In this document: positions 1 through 7,570 of the stretch, one piece after another
Layout: each line of letters opens with the position of its first letter
Position numbering within the stretch: position 1 is the first letter of the stretch
NCBI GenBank assembly: GCA_025352585.1
Contig: JANXTD010000838.1
Coordinates: forward strand, 1-7,570
Origin: Fimbriiglobus sp.
Lineage (GTDB): Bacteria > Planctomycetota > Planctomycetia > Gemmatales > Gemmataceae
Length of the DNA stretch: 7,570 nt
Direction of reading: 5' to 3'
The notes under the pieces: generated by a model
Seen by the model: only the letters and a program-made list of their open reading frames with translations
Databases searched by the model: none
Told to the model about the DNA's origin: nothing
Made by a program: the position numbers and the translations under genes

Positions 1-621
1 CGGCTTCGCGGGGGCCACGGCGCGCGGTGCCCGGACGGGCGCGGGCCGCGGCGCGGCCGGCAGGGCGGCGGCCAGCATGTCGCCGCGGAAGTGGCCCGCC
101 CGGCGGTGCGAGCCGCCGAAGTCGGTCTCGGCGTGGCCCGCGAACGGCCGCGGCGTGAACTCGGCCACGGCGACCACCGGCGTCGGTGCCGCCGGTCGCG
201 GCACGGGCACGGGCGCAACCACGACCGGCTGGGGGGCCGGGGCGACCACGACCGGCGGCACGGGGGCAATCACCGGGGCGGCCACCACCGGAACGGTTAC
301 CGGGGCAACCACCGCCGGCGGCACGGGGGCGACCGGCGGGGCGGCCGGCTCGGTCGGGGCCGGGACGTAGCGCGGGGTCAGGCTGACGCTCCACTCGCGC
401 GGCGGCTTGCCCTTCTTCCGCGCCAGTTGCAGGAACGCCAGCGACGTGCCGTCGATCTCGACCGCCGCGACGCGCGGCGGCACCACCCGCGTGCCCAGCA
501 GGACGAAGGCGTCGTCGGCGACGTACGCGCGGCTGTGATCGACCTCCGGCCCGAACAGGCCGTCGGCCTCCGGCGCGCTGGCGTTGCCGCGGGTCCGGGG
601 TGCGAGCAGTGTCTGGGGCAT
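1..621 (-). CDS. Hypothetical protein with Pro/Val/Ala-rich central region (C-terminus beyond window)
   Basis: I do not recognise this protein. The frame stays open from an ATG at 621 to the left edge, giving 207 residues with no stop, so the gene is cut off at its 3' end. Residues 1-88 are of ordinary composition (for example VEIDGTSLAFLQLARKKGK around 54-72). Residues 89-150 are almost wholly Pro, Val and Ala, with repeats such as APVPPVVVAPAP, which resembles a flexible or wall-spanning linker. Residues 151-207 become mixed and Arg/Pro-rich. I see no signal peptide or membrane segment. The minus strand is preferred because codon third positions are nearly all G or C and the N-terminal part reads like a folded domain, while the opposite strand gives only His/Arg/Gly-rich shadow translations. 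A purine stretch (AAGCGGAG) lies about 10 bases before the ATG. It is divergent from the ParB-like gene, sharing a 107-bp upstream region. Function unknown; existence fairly likely. Confidence 0.65.
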   Translation of the reverse strand, partial: MPQTLLAPRTRGNASAPEADGLFGPEVDHSRAYVADDAFVLLGTRVVPPRVAAVEIDGTSLAFLQLARKKGKPPREWSVSLTPRYVPAPTEPAAPPVAPVPPAVVAPVTVPVVAAPVIAPVPPVVVAPAPQPVVVAPVPVPRPAAPTPVVAVAEFTPRPFAGHAETDFGGSHRRAGHFRGDMLAAALPAAPRPAPVRAPRAVAPAKP

Positions 622-728
622 CGGCGTCCGCTCCGCTTCGAGTTGGAAGGTTCCGGCCCCGTGGCGGGCCGCGTGAAGTATGGTGGAGCCGGCGCGCCCC
701 GCGCCCCCGACCTTAGGACGCAACCCCC
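622..728. promoter_or_regulatory. Shared upstream region of two divergent genes
   Basis: This 107-bp gap separates the start codons of two divergently oriented genes, so promoters for both must lie here or just inside the coding ends. I see no convincing -35/-10 pair. The only A/T-leaning patch is GAAGTATGGT near 675-684. A possible ribosome binding site AGGA at 715-718 sits 10 bases before the ATG at 729. Called from gene arrangement only. Confidence 0.4.
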
Positions 729-1646
729 ATGACGCAACCCCCGGCCGCCGGCGAGGACTACCTGTACCTGCTCACCCGCGACTCGCTCGCCGACCACCTG
801 GCGTTCACGGCCGAGTACCCCGTCGGGGCCGCCACCCGCGACCGCCGCCGCGTCGCCGAGGTCTGGATGGCCGCCCAGCGCCGCATGGCCGAACTCCGCG
901 AGTCGGAGCCGGGCCGCGCCGACGGGGCCGCCACCCGCCCCCTCGCGGCGGACTTGCGGCCGATGGTCGGGCGCGTCGAGGCCGACCCCACGTTCCGCCA
1001 GGCCTTCGCCGACTCCACTTACGAGGTCGTGACGATCGACCTGGGCCAGGTCGTCGCGTCGCAGAAGCTGGTCAGCCTGCGGCACGTCCGCTCGCTGCAA
1101 GCCCGGCTCGGCCCGGTCCCGACGCCGGAGGCCGTCTTCCGCTTCTGCCTGCCGTTCGACCGGGTCGCCCCGGCGCACCACGTGAGCCGCACCGGCGACG
1201 AGGAGTTCGTCTTCCGCTCGCTGTCGAACGACTTACGCTTCCTGGAGGCGGTGCTGCTGCGGCCGGACCAGCTCGTCGGCTACCAGCCGGCGGGGCTGGC
1301 GGCCGGGGTGATCGCGCTGGTCGTCGGCTACGGGGCCAACTACCTGCACGCGCTGTCGATGGGCGGCCGGCTGGTGCTCAACAATGGGCACCACCGGGCG
1401 TGCGCCCTGTACGACCTGGGCGTGCGGGAGGTGCCGTGCGTGGTGCAATCGATTGCCCACCCCGACGAGGTGCAGGTCCACGCCCCGCGGGCGGTCCGCC
1501 GCAACCTCGACTTCTACGTCAATGAGCCGAGGCCGCCCGTCGTGGCGGACTACTTCGACCCGGTGCTGTCCGACACGGTCCGCCTCGACCTCTCGACGAA
1601 GCAGGTCCGCGTGAGTTACTCCGTCGAGGAGAAGGACGTGCCCTGA
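729..1646 (+). CDS. ParB/sulfiredoxin-fold-like protein with NNGHHRA motif
   Basis: This 305-residue protein probably has a ParB/sulfiredoxin-like domain. Two pieces support this. Residues 101-120 (VTIDLGQVVASQKLVSLRHV) look like the opening strand and helix of ParB-type domains. Residues 214-240 contain RLVLNNGHHRACALYDLG followed by VREVPCVVQ, matching the usual pattern of (D/N)GxHR, a helix ending in LG, then a VPC/VPV strand. In ParB, sulfiredoxin and related enzymes the G-x-(H/R)-R segment binds nucleotide or phosphate; here it would be Gly220-His221-His222-Arg223. About 95 residues separate the two parts, longer than in a minimal ParB domain, so an insertion is likely. No helix-turn-helix or centromere-binding part is visible, and there is no ParA neighbour, so chromosome partitioning is unlikely. 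There is no signal peptide. The start follows an AGGA at 715-718. It is convergent with the next gene 14 bp away. Substrate unknown. Confidence 0.8.
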   Translation: MTQPPAAGEDYLYLLTRDSLADHLAFTAEYPVGAATRDRRRVAEVWMAAQRRMAELRESEPGRADGAATRPLAADLRPMVGRVEADPTFRQAFADSTYEVVTIDLGQVVASQKLVSLRHVRSLQARLGPVPTPEAVFRFCLPFDRVAPAHHVSRTGDEEFVFRSLSNDLRFLEAVLLRPDQLVGYQPAGLAAGVIALVVGYGANYLHALSMGGRLVLNNGHHRACALYDLGVREVPCVVQSIAHPDEVQVHAPRAVRRNLDFYVNEPRPPVVADYFDPVLSDTVRLDLSTKQVRVSYSVEEKDVP

Positions 1647-1660
1647 GCGGCGCGGGCCGC

Positions 1661-1664
<4 letters not shown>
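1643..1664. terminator. Stop-codon-spanning hairpin between convergent genes
   Basis: CTGAGCGGC at 1643-1651 pairs with GCCGCTTAG at 1656-1664 around a four-base loop, giving a 9-bp stem with one G-T wobble. The stem holds the TGA of the plus-strand gene and the TAA of the minus-strand gene. The symmetry would let it act on both transcripts. There is no T-tract on either side, so it is not a classical intrinsic terminator; a role in termination or 3'-end protection is inference. Confidence 0.35.
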
Positions 1665-2500
<836 letters not shown>

Positions 2501-2720
2501 CGCATCGACCTCAGTGAGAGAATGAAAGGTGGGCGTCGCGGTGCGGCCTCGGCGTCAGCCTGGGCCACAAATCTCTTCCGCGGTCATCAAAGGTAACGGC
2601 AAGACCTTGGGCGAACCGCCACGAGGTTTGCGTGGAATTGAGGAAATATCTTGGCCCGTAGGAGATTCCGACACCTTAAGTTTCGGCCACGCCTGAATCG
2701 ATGCCGCTCGCTGGAGGCGA

Positions 2721-2858
2721 GTCTTGTTAGCCCGACGCGCGAGCGAGGGGAGCAAATCCCGGTGGACAACGCGGGTGGGGAAGGACAAAGCCGTCAACAC
2801 TCACGGGCTTCGGTCCTCGGGATTTGCTCCCCTCGCTCGCGCGTCGGGCTAACAAGAC
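2721..2858. repeat. Perfect 41-bp inverted repeat forming a long hairpin (LARRASEG-type element)
   Basis: Positions 2721-2761 are the exact reverse complement of 2818-2858, with 56 bases between. Inside the loop AGGAC (2782-2786) pairs with GTCCT (2813-2817) and AAGCC (2788-2792) with GGCTT (2806-2810). The predicted fold is therefore a 41-bp stem, a roughly 20-base bulge on the left only, then a shorter two-part stem with a 13-base tip. One frame of the arm translates as LLARRASEGSK and the opposite orientation as SPTRERGEQIP. From memory, such peptides are often mis-annotated as small proteins throughout Gemmataceae genomes, which suggests a dispersed palindromic repeat family. There is no transposase. 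No T-tract follows, so simple intrinsic termination is not supported. It could be a REP/MITE-like element or a structured RNA. Confidence 0.9.
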
Positions 2859-2948
2859 AAGCCGATCGAGACGATTTCGTGGCCCGCGCGAAAAGGTTTG
2901 CGGGGTCGTAACCTCAATTCGGGATTCCATGCCGGCGGGGATTTGTCG

Positions 2949-2978
2949 TTTCGGAAGCTTCGATTCCTGAGATATAGG
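2949..2978 (+). promoter_or_regulatory. Possible promoter of the sigma-kinase-regulator operon
   Basis: TTTCGG (2949-2954) and TATAGG (2973-2978) are separated by 18 bases and lie about 90 bases before the sigma factor ATG at 3067. They are weak matches to housekeeping sigma-70 boxes, noticeable mainly because this is the most A/T-rich stretch upstream of the operon. An autoregulated ECF promoter is an alternative that I cannot identify by eye. Confidence 0.22.
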
Positions 2979-3066
2979 TACTTCAAACTCCGAACGGGAG
3001 TTGTCCGAGCTCATCGACCCTTTGGAGCGTCGGGTGAGGCTGGTGCCCGCCCGCCGGAACGACCGC

Positions 3067-3642
3067 ATGCCGACCCTCGACCCCGTCGCCCCGAGTGACC
3101 ACGCGCTTGTCGAGTCCGTCCGCTCGGGGGACGACGCGGCGGCCGAGGAGCTGTACCGCCGCTACGCCGACCGGCTGCGCCGCGCCGTGGCCGTGCGCCA
3201 CTCGCGCGACTACGCCGCGCGGTTCGACACGGAGGACATTTTGCAGTCGGTGTTCCTGCGCTTCTTCACGGGGGTGAAGTCCGACGCGCTCGCCGTGCCC
3301 GAGGAGGGCGAGCTGTGGGGCCTGCTGTTCGTGCTGGCGCTCAACAAGGTCGAGGACTTGCGGACCCACCACCGCGCGTCGAAGCGGAGCGTCTACCGCA
3401 CGACCGGGGCCGAGGCGGGCGAGTCGGCGGCCGGCGGCCGCGCGGCGGCCCCGCTGACGCGGCTGATCGTCGAGGAGTTCCTGGCGACGCTGCCGGGGCC
3501 GGACCGCGAAGTCGTGACCCTGCGCCTCGCGGGCCACTCGGTCGCCGAGATCGCGGCCCGCACCGGTCGGGCGCTGCGGACGGTCGAGCGCGTCCTGCAC
3601 GGCACCCGCGACCGACTGACGGACGTGCTGCGCCGCGACTGA
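3067..3642 (+). CDS. ECF-type RNA polymerase sigma factor
   Basis: This 191-residue protein would bind core RNA polymerase and direct it to a specific set of promoters. Region 2 spans about residues 12-68 and includes the DTEDILQSVFLRFF segment, typical of planctomycete ECF sigma factors. Region 4 spans about 134-189, with LPGPDREVVTLRLAGHSVAE leading into a helix-turn-helix (EIAARTGRALRTVERVL). The linker at 110-130 is Ala/Gly-rich. Length is normal for an ECF factor. The frame is open upstream to a TTG at 3001, but the extra 22 residues resemble nothing in the family, and a GGGAG there abuts the TTG too closely. GGAAC at 3056-3060 fits the ATG at 3067, which also places the typical SDHALVESVRSGDD start near the N-terminus. 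It is followed 41 bp downstream by a hybrid histidine kinase. No anti-sigma factor is visible in the window, which leaves its control open; the kinase system is the obvious candidate. Confidence 0.92.
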   Translation: MPTLDPVAPSDHALVESVRSGDDAAAEELYRRYADRLRRAVAVRHSRDYAARFDTEDILQSVFLRFFTGVKSDALAVPEEGELWGLLFVLALNKVEDLRTHHRASKRSVYRTTGAEAGESAAGGRAAAPLTRLIVEEFLATLPGPDREVVTLRLAGHSVAEIAARTGRALRTVERVLHGTRDRLTDVLRRD

Positions 3643-3670
3643 CGACTGACGGCCCACCCCCGACCCCGCC

Positions 3671-3683
3671 GGAGCCTGCCGCG

Positions 3684-3686
<3 letters not shown>
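3671..3686 (+). promoter_or_regulatory. Ribosome binding site that fixes the kinase start
   Basis: GGAG at 3671-3674 lies nine bases before the ATG at 3684. It decides the start of the kinase, whose frame is otherwise open for another 123 codons back into the sigma factor gene. Confidence 0.6.
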
Positions 3687-5941
<2,255 letters not shown>

Positions 5942-5954
<13 letters not shown>

Positions 5955-6529
5955 TCGCCGACGACGACGCCGTCTCCCGGCTCGCCTTGAAGGGTACCCT
6001 GACCCGCTGGGGCCACCGCGTCGCCGCCGTCGCCGACGGGCTGGCCGCCTGGGAGGCACTGCAGCGCCACGACGCCGCCGACCTGGCGATCCTCGACTGG
6101 GTCATGCCCGGCCTCGAAGGCCCCGAGGTCTGCCGGCGGGCCAAGGCGCTCGGCCGCGCCGCCCCGACCTACATGATCCTGCTGACGGCCAACGACCGGC
6201 CGGACCACGTCGTCGCCGGGCTGGAGAGCGGCGCGGACGACTACGTGACCAAGCCGTTCGACCGCGCCGAGTTGAAGGCCCGCGTCGGCGTCGGCGAGCG
6301 CATCGTCGCCTTGCAGCGCGGCCTGGCCGACCGCGTGCGCGACCTCGAGGACGCGCTGGCCCAGGTCACGAAGTTGCGCGCGCTGCTGCCGATCTGCGCG
6401 TGGTGCAAGAGTGTGCGCAGTGACGGCGACTACTGGCAGTCGGTCGAGGGCTACCTGGCGGAGTCCGGCGACGTGCGCGTCAGCCACGGCATCTGCCCCG
6501 GCTGCGCCGCCCGCGAGGCGGCGGTCTGA
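5942..6529 (+). CDS. Response regulator: receiver plus coiled coil and Cys4 tail
   Basis: This 195-residue regulator is the likely final phosphate acceptor of the upstream kinase's Hpt domain. The receiver spans about 1-120, with Asp7/Asp8, phospho-acceptor Asp52 (LAILDWVMPG), Thr82 and Lys104 (YVTKPF) all present. Residues about 112-146 look like a charged amphipathic helix, probably a coiled coil. The tail, about 147-190, has LLPICAWCKSVRSDGDYW and later SHGICPGC. Cys152, Cys155, Cys185 and Cys188 form a CxxC...CxxC pair that could bind zinc, or respond to redox. From memory, the same LPIC-x2-CK...YW...SHGICP-x-C tail occurs on receiver and PAS proteins in deltaproteobacteria and elsewhere; its role is not known to me. 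There is no DNA-binding, GGDEF or other enzymatic domain. The ATG overlaps the kinase's last codons by 13 bp with no clear ribosome binding site, so translation is probably coupled. Confidence 0.94.
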
Positions 6530-6571
6530 CGGCGCGCGAGGACGATTTCCCCCGCCCCCGGCCCGCCGTCG
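6527..6571. terminator. Weak inverted repeat between convergent genes
   Basis: GACGGCG (6528-6534) pairs with CGCCGTC (6564-6570) across a 29-base, G/C-rich interior, filling the 44-bp gap between the regulator's stop (6529) and the DUF1015 gene's stop (6574). No T-tract follows on either strand. It may act as a bidirectional end signal, but the long loop makes this weak. Confidence 0.22.
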
Positions 6572-6573
6572 CG

Positions 6574-7570
<997 letters not shown>

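Larger units (their letters stand above)
2501..3066. other. Gene-free intergenic stretch with inverted repeat
   Basis: No convincing gene lies between the minus-strand repeat protein (ATG at 2500) and the sigma factor (ATG at 3067). The stretch has visibly more A and T than the flanking genes. It holds the upstream signals of both divergent genes and the large inverted repeat. Short frames are open on both strands across it, but they have no ribosome binding sites or family resemblance, and several simply translate the inverted repeat. A short hairpin CCACG/CGTGG occurs at 2619-2635 and another, CTCGC/GCGAG, at 2707-2721, abutting the repeat. Confidence 0.7.

Noticed and set aside
91..732. 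Plus-strand frame of 213 codons over the left end of the window
   Set aside because: It reads as Arg/His/Gly low complexity with no start signal and is antisense to the Pro/Val-rich minus-strand gene, which has better codon structure.
378..1181. Minus-strand frame of 267 codons over the ParB-like gene
   Set aside because: It has no domain and spans both the antisense of the ParB-like gene and an out-of-frame part of the left-hand gene.
2818..2858. Inverted repeat as a rho-independent terminator
   Set aside because: The stem is far longer than usual, the loop is 56 bases, no T-tract follows either arm, and no gene ends nearby because the flanking genes diverge from this region.
3001..3066. 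TTG at 3001 as the sigma factor start
   Set aside because: The GGGAG before it abuts the codon with no spacing, the added 22 residues do not resemble ECF sigma N-termini, and the ATG at 3067 has a properly spaced GGAAC.
2651..3068. Small frames on both strands across the inverted repeat (peptides with SPTRERG or LARRASEG)
   Set aside because: They translate the repeat arms themselves. They lack ribosome binding sites and the two arms give the same peptides in opposite orientations, as expected for a palindromic repeat and not a gene.

Overview
The window looks like chromosomal DNA from a planctomycete, most likely of the Gemmata group (Gemmataceae). The evidence is very high GC with G/C-rich third codon positions, a short N-terminal motif (MEALDGRFLPSS) typical of planctomycete surface or secreted proteins, a planctomycete-style ECF sigma factor, and an intergenic inverted repeat whose translation reads LARRASEG, a string I remember recurring in Gemmataceae genomes. 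The taxonomic call is inference from these signs; no marker gene is present.

Layout from left to right. (1) Positions 1-621, minus strand: the N-terminal 207 residues of an unrecognised protein with a Pro/Val/Ala-rich middle, running off the left edge. (2) 729-1646, plus strand: a 305-residue protein with a ParB/sulfiredoxin-like signature ending in NNGHHRA. It is divergent from gene 1. (3) 1661-2500, minus strand: a very low-complexity, Lys/Gly/Ser-repeat and Pro/Thr-repeat protein with 12 cysteines and the planctomycete extracellular motif. It converges with gene 2 across only 14 bp. (4) 2501-3066: a less GC-rich intergenic stretch carrying a perfect 41-bp inverted repeat. (5) 3067-6529, plus strand: an apparent three-gene signalling operon of ECF sigma factor, membrane hybrid histidine kinase (PAS-HisKA-HATPase-REC-Hpt), and a stand-alone response regulator with a Cys4 tail. 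The last two genes overlap by 13 bp. (6) 6574-7570, minus strand: most of a DUF1015 family protein whose N-terminus lies beyond the right edge.

The operon is the functional core. The kinase contains every relay residue (His227, Asp540, His675), and the regulator supplies a terminal receiver (Asp52), so a complete His-Asp-His-Asp relay is encoded in two overlapping genes. The regulator has no DNA-binding domain, and an ECF sigma factor sits just upstream with no recognisable anti-sigma factor in the window. It is a reasonable but untested inference that sigma activity is the relay's output. I saw no tRNA, rRNA, CRISPR array, transposase or phage gene. The most unusual items are the cysteine-punctuated repeat protein and the long inverted repeat.
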